A stretch of DNA of 64,000 bases, from contig NZ_MBSO01000034.1 of the NCBI RefSeq assembly GCF_001695835.1, positions 124,001 to 188,000 of the forward strand, written 5' to 3'. The notes under the pieces were generated by a model, which was not told the origin of the DNA, did not search any database, and saw nothing but the letters and a program-made list of their open reading frames with translations. Source of the DNA: Ensifer sp. LC11 (lineage in GTDB: Bacteria; Pseudomonadota; Alphaproteobacteria; Rhizobiales; Rhizobiaceae). The position numbers and the translations under genes are program-made. Each line of letters opens with the position of its first letter. Within the stretch, counting starts at the first letter, position 1. Shown piece by piece: positions 15,919 through 23,972 of the stretch.

Positions 15919-18305
15919 TCGTCGTCCTCCTGGTTTTCCTGCTCTCCAAGCAGGTGGTCGATGCTGTCGAGGTCTTCGTATGCGCCTGCCGTCAAAGGCA
16001 GGTTCTGGTTCGAGGTGCCGGGACCGTAATCCGCCTCCGGAACCTCGTAGTGGGGAACCATCCCGCGAAGCGCGTCGCCTGGAACAAGTCGGCCGTCTTC
16101 GTCCCTGATCAGGATGCTGTCCGGCGTGTCGTCAGGGTTGTATTGAGGATCGGACGGCTGCCGCGTCACCGGATTCGGTGCATACGGCTCGGCGTAGTTG
16201 TATTCCTCGGCACTGGCGGCCTCGCTCTCGACGACGTCCACGACCTCGCTGTGCGAAATCTTGCGGCTCACAGAGCGGAAGAAGCTCGCAAATTTCTCGG
16301 CGGTGCCGTGTTTCTTTCGGTGCTCATAGATCGTCTTGAGATTCCCGAGGTGCTTTCCGAGTGCGGCTTCGAGTTCGGAGAGGTTCGTCACCGGACGTTT
16401 TTCGTTCTTCCGGAACTCGGCCATCGCGAGCCGATGTTGCGAGAGCCGGAGGCCCATTGCATATCGGCGATCATCGCCGTGAGCCTCGACGATGATCGTC
16501 CTGCCGAGTTCAGGTACCACCACGCTAAGCCGCCCGATGTCGGAGGCGCGCCGCCACGCCTTGTACCGGGTGACTGTCGTGCGGGGTTTCCGGCCGTCGC
16601 CGCTTTTGTCGGGCGGCGTGGCTTGCGGGTTCGTGGCCAGTACGGCCAGGCTAGCGTCGTAATAAGTTACCTTCTCGAGGACAATTTTGCCTTGATTGAT
16701 CGCAACCCAGTGACAGTCGCCTGATGCATGTGCGAAGTTCTCCGGGCTGATCGGCCTGCGTTGGCGGGCGTCCTTAATACCGTTCTCCCAGAGCTTGGCG
16801 GGAACTTCCTTGAGGGTCCGCAAGACGCCCAAGCCCGCATGGGAAGTGTGGTTATATTCGTGGGCGAACGCCACGATGTAGGAGTCCAGCTCGTCCATCG
16901 TCAGCTTGGGAACAGCGGCCTCCTGCTCGGGATCGACTTCCTTGCGCCGCGTGGGATTGGATTGCGTCGATCCGGGAAGGTTGTGGAACAGCGCGTCGTT
17001 GGTGGTGCGGATGAACCGCTCCATCGCTCCCTTCGTGTTCGGCTCTCCGGGCCGCAGTTCGCGGAGGATGATGCCCAGCTGATGGCAGACCTGGTGCATG
17101 TCGTCGGATACCAGATGGGGATCGCAATCGACGACGAGTACGGTTGGCACGCCATACATCGGCCAAGACAGCCCAGGGTACTGGCGCATGTCTTTCGGAT
17201 AGATCGCGTGGGTCAGCCCCAGGAGAAACGCTTCCATGTTCGGCTTTCCAAAGAACACGGCGTAGCCGAGGATCGCGCCACTCATTCGGTCCCGGAACCA
17301 CGCGATCCACGGGCGGCCGTAGATGAACCCGTATCGGCTGTCGAAAACGATGGCATCGACCTGGGTGTAGTCCATTTCGACAATGTCCAGCGGCGCGGAG
17401 GGCAGTGTCTGCGGAATTTTGACGCCGTGAATTCTCAGGGCGGCTTCGGGCCCCTTCCGCAGAAGATCGCGGGTGAAGTGGTCGACGCCACGCATCCGCC
17501 GCTGAATTGTGCGGTCGGAAGGATGGATCAGGTTGTCGGCATCGTCGGTTGCCTCTCTCCTAACGTCCGCGTTTTCAGGAAGGAGCAGGAGGTTGGCGAA
17601 ATGCTCTTTCGCCTTTTTCCACGTTCCCTTCGGCTGTTTCCAGGCGTATTCGACCGCTACGCGGAGCACCCATTCAAACCGGTCGGAATACTTGCGGATA
17701 CGGTTCCCGCTCGACTTCGCCGGGACGAGCGCAGCCAGGCGGTCGAAGGGCGCTTCCAGATAGCGTTCGACATCACCTTGTACCTGCCTGTAGTCGGGGG
17801 TCCTGCAGCCGATTTTCGCGGCCAGTCTCCCAGCCGATCGCTGGATGACACTCTTCGAGGGCACGTCGAGAACCCAGTCGTTTTCCTCCAACGCGGCCAT
17901 CACGAAGGCGAGCTTCCGCTTTGCCACGTCCTCGTCCTCTGGCTCAAGTGCGGTAACGCTCTCGACAGTCTTACCCTTGCGCAACAGCTCCTGCGGGATG
18001 AAGCGCCCTTGTTGCTCGAGCAGGGAAATCTGCTCGTTCGACAGATGGGTGAGGTTGTTGCTGACGACGTTCTGGACCGTGAATCGGCCACCGAGACCCT
18101 CGTGCTCGTCGAAACTCACCACCTGGAACGGTGCGATTTTCGTCTTCAGCTCGCTGAGGATGGAAAACCGAAAGCCCGAAACGAAATCGTACCCTTGGAC
18201 GGCACACTGCCCGCCCGTATCACGGGGGATGCCGAGTTCCGAAGCGGACAACGCGATCGGTAGATTCTCACGCTTGAGAAAGTCCGAGTGTCGCTGGATG
18301 GACAT
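15915..18305 (-). CDS. tnsB: TnsB-like DDE transposase
   Basis: The 796-residue protein is an rve/Mu-type integrase. The DDE triad is visible as D312 (VEMDYTQVDA), D393 (VLVVDCDPH) and E429 (KGAMERFIRTTN). An N-terminal region of about 300 residues should hold the helix-turn-helix domains that bind the element ends (for example NLIHPSDRTIQRRMRGV). A Mu-type C-terminal beta barrel follows the catalytic core, then an acidic tail (EQENQEDDE) likely to contact TnsC. Its start overlaps the tnsA stop by one base (TAATG). Confidence 0.92.
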   Translation of the reverse strand: MSIQRHSDFLKRENLPIALSASELGIPRDTGGQCAVQGYDFVSGFRFSILSELKTKIAPFQVVSFDEHEGLGGRFTVQNVVSNNLTHLSNEQISLLEQQGRFIPQELLRKGKTVESVTALEPEDEDVAKRKLAFVMAALEENDWVLDVPSKSVIQRSAGRLAAKIGCRTPDYRQVQGDVERYLEAPFDRLAALVPAKSSGNRIRKYSDRFEWVLRVAVEYAWKQPKGTWKKAKEHFANLLLLPENADVRREATDDADNLIHPSDRTIQRRMRGVDHFTRDLLRKGPEAALRIHGVKIPQTLPSAPLDIVEMDYTQVDAIVFDSRYGFIYGRPWIAWFRDRMSGAILGYAVFFGKPNMEAFLLGLTHAIYPKDMRQYPGLSWPMYGVPTVLVVDCDPHLVSDDMHQVCHQLGIILRELRPGEPNTKGAMERFIRTTNDALFHNLPGSTQSNPTRRKEVDPEQEAAVPKLTMDELDSYIVAFAHEYNHTSHAGLGVLRTLKEVPAKLWENGIKDARQRRPISPENFAHASGDCHWVAINQGKIVLEKVTYYDASLAVLATNPQATPPDKSGDGRKPRTTVTRYKAWRRASDIGRLSVVVPELGRTIIVEAHGDDRRYAMGLRLSQHRLAMAEFRKNEKRPVTNLSELEAALGKHLGNLKTIYEHRKKHGTAEKFASFFRSVSRKISHSEVVDVVESEAASAEEYNYAEPYAPNPVTRQPSDPQYNPDDTPDSILIRDEDGRLVPGDALRGMVPHYEVPEADYGPGTSNQNLPLTAGAYEDLDSIDHLLGEQENQEDDE

Positions 18306-19093
18306 TATGCGGCTCCTTTCAGTTGGCTGATGATGTTTGAGAATGCCGGCCTGAGGCCGACGACGGTGTTGTCGGAGAACGGTCGACTAAGGTCGAGGCG
18401 GATGCGACCGCGCACATGGAGCTGCATGAGCGCACTGAAACTGCGGTCGACGTCGTCGAGACGGATGTCGTGTCCATCCGTCCGCCAGACTGGACTCGGG
18501 AGGTCGGCCCGCCTACGAACTTCTCCGATCGTCGACCGGGCACCACCCAGCTCATCGATCACGCGACGGACGGCCATCAGGGCTTTCAGATCATCTGCCC
18601 AGATATGTCGCCAGAGCGTCTGGATGTTGCCCCATTGGGGATTGATGTGAAGACCGAGTTCCGTATGGATCGCGTAAGGGACGCCCCAGTTCTCCCAGCA
18701 TGCTTGTCGCACCGCTTCTGTCTTCCGAGCAATTCCAGGTCGCTCCCGTTCGATGTTGCGCGGCAGGACATCCATGTAGACGACCGCGCCGTCCACCATC
18801 ATGATCCCGATCTCGGGGTGATGGTATTTACGTCCGACGACCCCGTATCTGTCCCGGACAACACATTCGACTTTGACTGGGAATGGCGAGATGCGAAGCA
18901 CGCGCGGATCGGTCTCGAGCCTCATCATCAAGTCGGCAGAGAGGGGTTGTGAAACTCGGATGTAATCGCCGTTCACAGCCTTACGAGTAGGTACGCTGTG
19001 TGGAATGGTCTGGTGTTTCTTCCGACGCGGCACGTCGTAGGTGGGTGCATGATTGGGCGCGAAGCCGGGGATCGCTTTGAATGCACTGGACAT
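18305..19093 (-). CDS. tnsA: TnsA-like transposase subunit, atypical catalytic residues
   Basis: The 262-residue protein lies first in tnsA-tnsB-tnsC-tniQ order and has the TnsA-like stretch MRLETDPRVLRISPFPVKVE (about 57-76) followed by RKYHHPEIGIMMVDG (about 88-102) and VVYMDVLPRNIE. In TnsA the nuclease uses E, D (in a PDF-type motif) and E-x-K. Here the counterparts read E60, E94 (HPEI) and M-D-V-L-P with no lysine. That suggests reduced or lost 5'-end cleavage, although an alternative residue arrangement cannot be excluded without a structure. A C-terminal winged helix (about 165-220) follows. Confidence 0.75.
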   Translation of the reverse strand: MSSAFKAIPGFAPNHAPTYDVPRRKKHQTIPHSVPTRKAVNGDYIRVSQPLSADLMMRLETDPRVLRISPFPVKVECVVRDRYGVVGRKYHHPEIGIMMVDGAVVYMDVLPRNIERERPGIARKTEAVRQACWENWGVPYAIHTELGLHINPQWGNIQTLWRHIWADDLKALMAVRRVIDELGGARSTIGEVRRRADLPSPVWRTDGHDIRLDDVDRSFSALMQLHVRGRIRLDLSRPFSDNTVVGLRPAFSNIISQLKGAA

Positions 19094-19115
19094 TGGCTAT
19101 CCTTTCTTTGGGTAT

Positions 19116-19165
19116 AGCTCCGCCGGACGGCCGCACGAGTGCGTCGTCGGCAGCAGGGCGGAGCT
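19116..19165 (-). promoter_or_regulatory. hairpin in the tnsA leader
   Basis: AGCTCCGCC and GGCGGAGCT form a perfect 9-bp inverted repeat across 32 bases, with a second nested stem CGCAC/GTGCG inside. It lies between the 54-codon gene and tnsA, 23 bases before the tnsA start. It could attenuate or tune tnsA expression. Confidence 0.5.
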
Positions 19166-19180
19166 GTTTGAGGCTTGGGC

Positions 19181-19345
19181 CTAGATTTCGATCAGGCCGT
19201 CATCAAAGCGACGGCTGTAGGGAAACACCTGCTCCACCTCGAATTCGGCCATCAGTTCAGCGACCGACGAGGCCGGCACCCCGAGATCAACGAGGTCCGA
19301 GAGGCTGATCGACTGTGCGTTAAGAAGGTTTTCGCGAGTGAACAT
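19181..19345 (-). CDS. small acidic protein upstream of tnsA (54 aa)
   Basis: ATG at 19345 follows AGGAG by nine bases, and the frame ends with TAG at 19181. The product begins MFTRENLLNAQSISLSDLVD and ends FDDGLIEI; it is acidic, with a helical N-terminal half. I recognise no family. It is on the same strand as tnsA and separated from it by a hairpin-containing leader of 87 bases, so it is probably the first gene of the transposition operon. It could be a regulator, a leader peptide or an antitoxin-like protein; the sequence does not decide. Confidence 0.6.
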   Translation of the reverse strand: MFTRENLLNAQSISLSDLVDLGVPASSVAELMAEFEVEQVFPYSRRFDDGLIEI

Positions 19346-19618
19346 GGCATAGCTCTCCTGCCCGACACGGTAGCGGTCGGCGCGATAGGGTTGGATCGGT
19401 GATGGCTGGGATCAGCGTCCTATTCGGACCGCTTGTCGCTGGCTGGATCGCTGCATGGGTGACATCTCAGATGGCGAAATTTGAACGAAAGGTAAGCGTC
19501 GGCGTTCTCCGCGAGGGAGTCATATCCGAGCTATTCGTTGCGTCGCCTGTCTCATTGCCCACCCATTTTCAACCGAAGGAACGCTGTGCGTTGCCTTATT
19601 CCCGGAGTGAGAGTTCGT

Positions 19619-19633
19619 GAACAAATAGAGAAC
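19619..19633. promoter_or_regulatory. LexA (SOS) box, GAAC-N7-GAAC
   Basis: GAACAAATAGAGAAC fits the rhizobial LexA operator format. It lies 274 bases before the 54-codon gene and the tns operon on one side. On the other it lies 5 bases before an ATG that opens a 23-codon frame (MESQMISGFYAEIG) without a ribosome site. Which transcript it controls is unclear. It closely matches the box at 4492-4506. Confidence 0.6.
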
Positions 19634-19740
19634 TTTTATGGAAAGTCAAATGATTTCCGGATTCTATGCGGAAATCGGCCCAAAGTGGCACCAGCGCAGA
19701 CGCGCTTAACTATTTGGCAGCTTTTATGCGAGCATACTCA

Positions 19741-19877
19741 TGGCGTCCCTCTCTAGTAGGGGCATGGTGGTCCCAGGTCGGTTTTTTGGCTTGCTTGGAA
19801 CGCTGTCACCTCGTTGAAGCTCGGGAACAGCCAGACTCCACCTTGAATACGGGCCGCTTTTGCAGAGCGGCCCTTTT
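19741..19877 (+). ncRNA. candidate structured small RNA with intrinsic terminator
   Basis: No protein frame fits. Nested stems are visible: GGTGG (19766-19770) with CCACC (19838-19842), and GCTGT (19802-19806) with ACAGC (19827-19831), plus a small CCCT/AGGG hairpin at 19747-19761. A terminator immediately follows. The closing stem, unpaired middle and terminal hairpin recall 6S-type RNA, but I cannot confirm the family and it may be another rhizobial small RNA. The 5' end is not determined. Confidence 0.45.
19851..19877 (+). terminator. intrinsic terminator of the small-RNA candidate
   Basis: GGGCCGCT and AGCGGCCC form a perfect 8-bp stem with a 7-base loop, followed by TTTTC. Confidence 0.75.
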
Positions 19878-20917
19878 CGTTTGCCTTACACCGACCTCGG
19901 AACTCCGCTGCCGTTTCGATGGGGGAAGCTTGGCCGCGGTTCCTTAATGACCGGTAAATGAAATGCCTCGCGACGACACGCCCAACTCGTCATTGTGGGG
20001 CGGCGGCAGAAGAGAGAAGCATGTGCGCTTTGATCGGTGAAATCTGCACCGAGCGAAAATTAGAAAATTCCGGTTTCCATGATACCTGTCCAAAATCGGC
20101 CATAAGAGGCCGCTGCCGATGCGTCGTTGTCTGCGATCATCTCTGAGGCGAATGAGGCTTTGACTGCGTCACACTAGAAGTTGGGCAAATCACCGCCCTT
20201 CCCCTCGAGTTCAGCATTTTTCCTGGTGACATTTTGGCCGCCGTGAACGCGCTGAAAAACGAAGACGTCAGATGAATTGCGTTTAAACACCACGGCTGGA
20301 TCGTCTGCTGTCTGCGCAGGTTGTGGAGTCATCATTTATAGGTGCCGATCCTGACGGCTAGCGGATAGCTTTCGCTTCTCGACTTGTCGTCCACTCCGCA
20401 TCGAGCTTGCTCGGAGTCTTTAGGAGGCGCATCAGGAACACTTGGTGTCTTGATTATGACGCGCCCCCTTCATCGATCCGTTGCCACGGCCTTGTCGCGA
20501 TACAATGGGATGTCAGTTTGAGGCCTCGATAACGGTGTCTTCAATTACATGGTCCGTGGTCACTGACGCGCTCCGGCGAAAAGAATGAAAATGCCAAGAG
20601 CGACATTATATCGAGTTCTTGAATTAATTTCCGGTCGATCCTCCCAGTGATTTTCCTCCGCAAAAGTCTCTTCCATCCTGATTGGAGGTGCCTGCAAGGC
20701 TCATTGAATGTGGCCGGAAGCAACCTTGGTCCTGACCAAAATTGCTGCTTGAGGGGACCAGGAACAAGCCGATATCAGCGCGGAACAAAAATCTAAAAAC
20801 CTGCAAGTTTCTGCCATCTGTCAAAATTTCATTCCCACCAACGAGCTCAAGTCGCCCGTTTACTCTTTGAAAACCATGATTTTACAAGACCTCAAAAAAC
20901 TTCAGCGACAAACAAAA
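19878..20917. other. 1-kb region without recognisable genes
   Basis: The longest frames are about 60-66 codons with no ribosome sites or family resemblance. It may hold upstream signals or decayed sequence. I see three short similar segments, CTGTCCAAAATC (20085 region), CTGACCAAAATT (20728 region) and CTGTCAAAATTT (20818 region), whose meaning is unknown. Confidence 0.4.
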
Positions 20918-20947
20918 TGCCCCGACAAGACGACGCTTATCGGGGCA
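20918..20947 (-). terminator. intrinsic terminator downstream of metY
   Basis: TGCCCCGA and TCGGGGCA form the stem; on the minus strand it is followed by TTTTG. It sits 85 bases past the metY stop. Confidence 0.7.
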
Positions 20948-21031
20948 AAAAGGCCGAAATTTCTGGTTGCATCAACCGGCTGACATGCCGAGGTATGCGG
21001 TCTCAAATACGGAGGTAGTTGGCGAATTGCA

Positions 21032-22315
21032 TCAGAGTTTTGCCAGCGACTGCTCGAGATCGGCGATGATGTCGGAAACATCCTCGATGCCGACCGACAG
21101 GCGCACGACATCGGGCCCGGCGCCGGCGGCGACCTGCTGCTCGGGCGTCAATTGCCGATGGGTCGTCGAGGCCGGGTGAATGACAAGCGAGCGCGTGTCG
21201 CCGATATTGGCGAGATGCGAGAACATTTCCAGCCCCTCGACGAAGCGCTTGCCCGCCTCGTAACCACCCTTGAGGCCGAAGGTGAAGACGGCACCGGCGC
21301 CCTTGGGCGAATAGCGCCGTTGCAGCCTGTTGTTGGGATCGTCTTCCAACCCGGCATAACTTACCCACGACACTTTATCGTTTGTCTTCAGCCACTTGGC
21401 GACCGCTAGCGCATTGTCGCAATGGCGCTGCATGCGCAGCGGCAAAGTCTCGGCACCGGTCACGAGCATGAAGGCGTTGAACGGCGAGATTGCCGGACCG
21501 AAATCACGCAAGCCCAGAACGCGTGCGGCGATGGCGAAAGCAATGTTGCCGAAGGCCTGGTGCAGCACGACGCCGGCATATTCCGGACGTGGCTCCGACA
21601 GCAGCGGATACTTGCCGGACTTCGACCAATCGAAGGTGCCGCCATCGACGATGACGCCGCCCATGGAATTGCCGTGGCCGCCGATGAACTTCGTCAGCGA
21701 GTGAACGACGATATCGGCGCCATGCTCCAGCGGCCGCAGCAGATAGGGTGTCGCCATGGTGTTGTCGACGATCAGCGGCAGCCCGTGCTTGCGGGCGACC
21801 TCGGCGATTGCGGCGATGTCCACGAAAGTGCCGCCTGGGTTGGCAAGGCTTTCGATGAAGATCGCCTTGGTGCGTCCGTCGATCTTTGCCTCGAAGGAGG
21901 CCGGATCAATGGGGTCGGCCCAGCGCACCTGCCAGTCGAAGGACTTGAAGGCATGGCCGAACTGATTGACCGAGCCGCCATAAAGCCTGTTGGCCGCCAC
22001 GAAATTGTCGCCCGGGTTCATGATGGTGTGGAAGACGAGGAGCTGGGCGGCATGGCCGGACGCGACCGCCAGCGCCGCCGTGCCGCCTTCGAGTGCAGCC
22101 ATTCGCTCTTCGAGCACCGCCTGTGTCGGGTTCATGATGCGGGTGTAGATGTTGCCGAACTGCTGCAGCCCGAAGAGTGCCGCGGCGTGGTCGGTATCGT
22201 TGAAGACGAAGCTCGTCGTCTGGTAGATTGGCGTCGCCCGCGCACCGGTGGTCGGATCAGGTTGCGCTCCCGCATGGATTGCGAGCGTATTGAAACCAGG
22301 ATTGTCTTTCGTCAT
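21032..22315 (-). CDS. metY: O-acetylhomoserine aminocarboxypropyltransferase (sulfhydrylase)
   Basis: The 427-residue product is a Cys/Met-metabolism PLP enzyme that makes homocysteine from O-acetylhomoserine and sulfide in methionine biosynthesis. The PLP lysine is in VVHSLTKFIGGHGNSMGG (about residue 209). The N-terminus FNTLAIHAGAQPDPTTGAR and the length near 427 are typical of MetY and longer than MetB/MetC proteins. The cytosolic enzyme usually works as a tetramer. It stands alone on the minus strand with its own terminator. In rhizobia the same gene has also been named metZ. Confidence 0.92.
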   Translation of the reverse strand: MTKDNPGFNTLAIHAGAQPDPTTGARATPIYQTTSFVFNDTDHAAALFGLQQFGNIYTRIMNPTQAVLEERMAALEGGTAALAVASGHAAQLLVFHTIMNPGDNFVAANRLYGGSVNQFGHAFKSFDWQVRWADPIDPASFEAKIDGRTKAIFIESLANPGGTFVDIAAIAEVARKHGLPLIVDNTMATPYLLRPLEHGADIVVHSLTKFIGGHGNSMGGVIVDGGTFDWSKSGKYPLLSEPRPEYAGVVLHQAFGNIAFAIAARVLGLRDFGPAISPFNAFMLVTGAETLPLRMQRHCDNALAVAKWLKTNDKVSWVSYAGLEDDPNNRLQRRYSPKGAGAVFTFGLKGGYEAGKRFVEGLEMFSHLANIGDTRSLVIHPASTTHRQLTPEQQVAAGAGPDVVRLSVGIEDVSDIIADLEQSLAKL

Positions 22316-22519
22316 TTCGTCCCTCCCATGATCAAACGCAGCGCACTTCGGGATCGCGCGAGCGCTCTATCACCTTGAATCTTTGTGTGATCCGCATCGA
22401 ACTTCCACGGCCTGGCGCAGAATTCGCGGCACTATTCCAGAGCCGCTGCGTGTGGTCAAAGAGGATTTTCCGAAACTGGCAGTTGCGCAGACGCGAATGC
22501 CGCGTTCGTGCCAGAGCGT

Positions 22520-22948
22520 TCAGCCGATCAGGCGCGGGTACTCGATGGCCGGACAGCGATCCATGACCACCTTGATCCCGGCCGCTTCCGCCTTTGTCGC
22601 TGCGCCATCATGGCGAACGGACAGCTGCCCCCAGATGACCTTGGGCAGCGCATCCAGCGCCAGGATCTCGTCGACGAGCGCCGGCAAGGCAGCGGCGGCG
22701 CGGAAGACATCGACCATGTCGATCGGCTCCTTGACGTCGGCAAGCCTGCCAACCACCGTCTGCCCCTGGATCGTCTTGCCAACATGACCGGGATTGATCG
22801 GGATCACCCGATAGCCCTTGCGCAGCAGAAACGCCATGACCCGATGGCTCGGCCGCTCGGCATTCGGCGAGGCACCGATAAGCGCAATCGTCTTGGTCTC
22901 GCGCAGGATGTCGGCGAGGTAAAAGTCCGGATAGGCGTCGTGGTTCAT
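22520..22948 (-). CDS. CoA-binding (Rossmann-fold) protein
   Basis: From MNHDAYPDFYLADILRE (start at 22948) this 142-residue protein is a single CoA-binding domain of the YccU type. TIALIGASPNAERPSHRVM gives the nucleotide-binding loop, and YRVIPINPGH and VDVFRAAAALP are family hallmarks. Its precise role is unknown, although related proteins bind CoA or acyl-CoA. A longer frame to 23017 exists but lacks family support at its N-terminus. Downstream of it on the minus strand is metY, with a 200-base gap. Confidence 0.85.
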   Translation of the reverse strand: MNHDAYPDFYLADILRETKTIALIGASPNAERPSHRVMAFLLRKGYRVIPINPGHVGKTIQGQTVVGRLADVKEPIDMVDVFRAAAALPALVDEILALDALPKVIWGQLSVRHDGAATKAEAAGIKVVMDRCPAIEYPRLIG

Positions 22949-23132
22949 GTCAGGCTTCAGGTCCGCTCGCGTTAAACGGCCGTATAATGGGGCCGGCACC
23001 TGGCAAGTCAACTGCACGTCCCGTCCATCCCGCAGCAGGACGTGCGGCTATGCAAGACTTTCCGGTTGCATTTGTAGTCGAGCGGCGCGACAAGCTTTGC
23101 ACAGCCCACTGCGTCGTTCCCGAGGTTCCATC

Positions 23133-23969
23133 TTGCCCGTTGAAGTCATTGCGCTCGTCCTGTTCGGGGCGTTGTTGCACGCGACCTGGAATGCCCTGGT
23201 CAAGGCAGGCTCGGAAAAATCCCTCGATGCGGCGATGATCGCGCTCGGTGCCGCCGTTGTGGCGATCCCGTTCCTGCCTGTGGTCCCCCTGCCCAAGCCC
23301 GAAGCCTGGCCCTATATCCTGGTTTCGGCGCTGTTCCAGTTTGCCTATTTCCAGCTCGTTGCCGCCTCCTACCGCGCCGGCGATATCGGCCTCGTCTACC
23401 CGCTGATGCGCGGCGCTGCCCCCGTGATTGTCGCGGCGACCAGCGGCGCACTGATCGGCGAAGAACTCACCTTCGGCACGATGATCGGCATTCTGACGAT
23501 CTCGGCTGGCGTGCTGACGCTTGCCTTCGAGTCGCGAAAGGGCGGCAAACACGCGATCGTACTCGCGCTTCTCAATGCCTGCGTCATTGCCAGCTACACC
23601 TTTGTCGACGGCATCGGCGCGCGCGTCTCGGGCAACGCGATCTCCTATACGCTATGGATGGCGCTGCTGCCGCCGGTCCTGCTGTTCACCTGGGCCTTCG
23701 CCCGGCGCGGCATCAAGCCGGTCGGCCGCCATGTCTACAAGAACTGGTGGCGCGGGCTGATCGGCGGCGCCGGCTCGATCGGCGCCTACGGCCTGGCGCT
23801 GTGGGCGATGACGAAGGCGCCGGTCGCAACCGTCGCCGCACTTCGCGAGACCTCGATCCTCTTTGCCGTGGTGATCTCTGTGGTGTTCCTCAAGGAGCCG
23901 GTCAGCGTCTGGCGCATCGCCGCTGCCTGCGTCATCGCGCTCGGCGCCTTGCTGCTCAAGCTCGCCTGA
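23133..23969 (+). CDS. EamA/DMT-family permease
   Basis: The 278-residue inner-membrane protein has about ten hydrophobic segments arranged as two EamA repeats (LVLFGALLHATWNALVKAG near the start; GLALWAMTKAPVATVAALRE in the second half). Such carriers export small metabolites; the substrate is unknown. The TTG at 23133 is chosen because GAGG lies 7 bases before it and the following residues PVEVIALVLFGALLHATW match the family start. The long frame further upstream runs over the neighbouring gene's promoter and is not plausible. Confidence 0.85.
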   Translation: MPVEVIALVLFGALLHATWNALVKAGSEKSLDAAMIALGAAVVAIPFLPVVPLPKPEAWPYILVSALFQFAYFQLVAASYRAGDIGLVYPLMRGAAPVIVAATSGALIGEELTFGTMIGILTISAGVLTLAFESRKGGKHAIVLALLNACVIASYTFVDGIGARVSGNAISYTLWMALLPPVLLFTWAFARRGIKPVGRHVYKNWWRGLIGGAGSIGAYGLALWAMTKAPVATVAALRETSILFAVVISVVFLKEPVSVWRIAAACVIALGALLLKLA

Positions 23970-23972
23970 GCG

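Larger units (their letters stand above)
1..19640. mobile_element. Tn7-like transposon or island (right part), ends not mapped
   Basis: The minus-strand operon at 12.8-19.3 kb encodes TnsA-, TnsB-, TnsC- and TniQ/TnsD-like proteins in the Tn7 order, and everything to its left looks like cargo. The cargo encodes predicted nucleases, ATPases and a protease, which fits the known habit of Tn7-like elements to carry defence genes. The left end lies outside the window. The right end should lie beyond the tnsA side, probably between 19.35 kb and the small-RNA candidate at 19.74 kb. I could not identify terminal inverted repeats or a target-site duplication, so both coordinates are approximate. Confidence 0.7.

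Noticed and set aside
19399-19620. 73-codon plus-strand frame starting with a membrane-like segment
   Set aside because: The first 25 residues look like a membrane helix but the rest is not protein-like, and the ribosome site is weak; it may be a truncated remnant.
19638-19709. 23-codon frame immediately after the LexA-type box
   Set aside because: No ribosome site and too short to support as a gene, though a truncated SOS gene is possible.
22316-22519. Possible SAM-II riboswitch before metY
   Set aside because: The conserved pseudoknot sequences of SAM-II are not visible in the leader.
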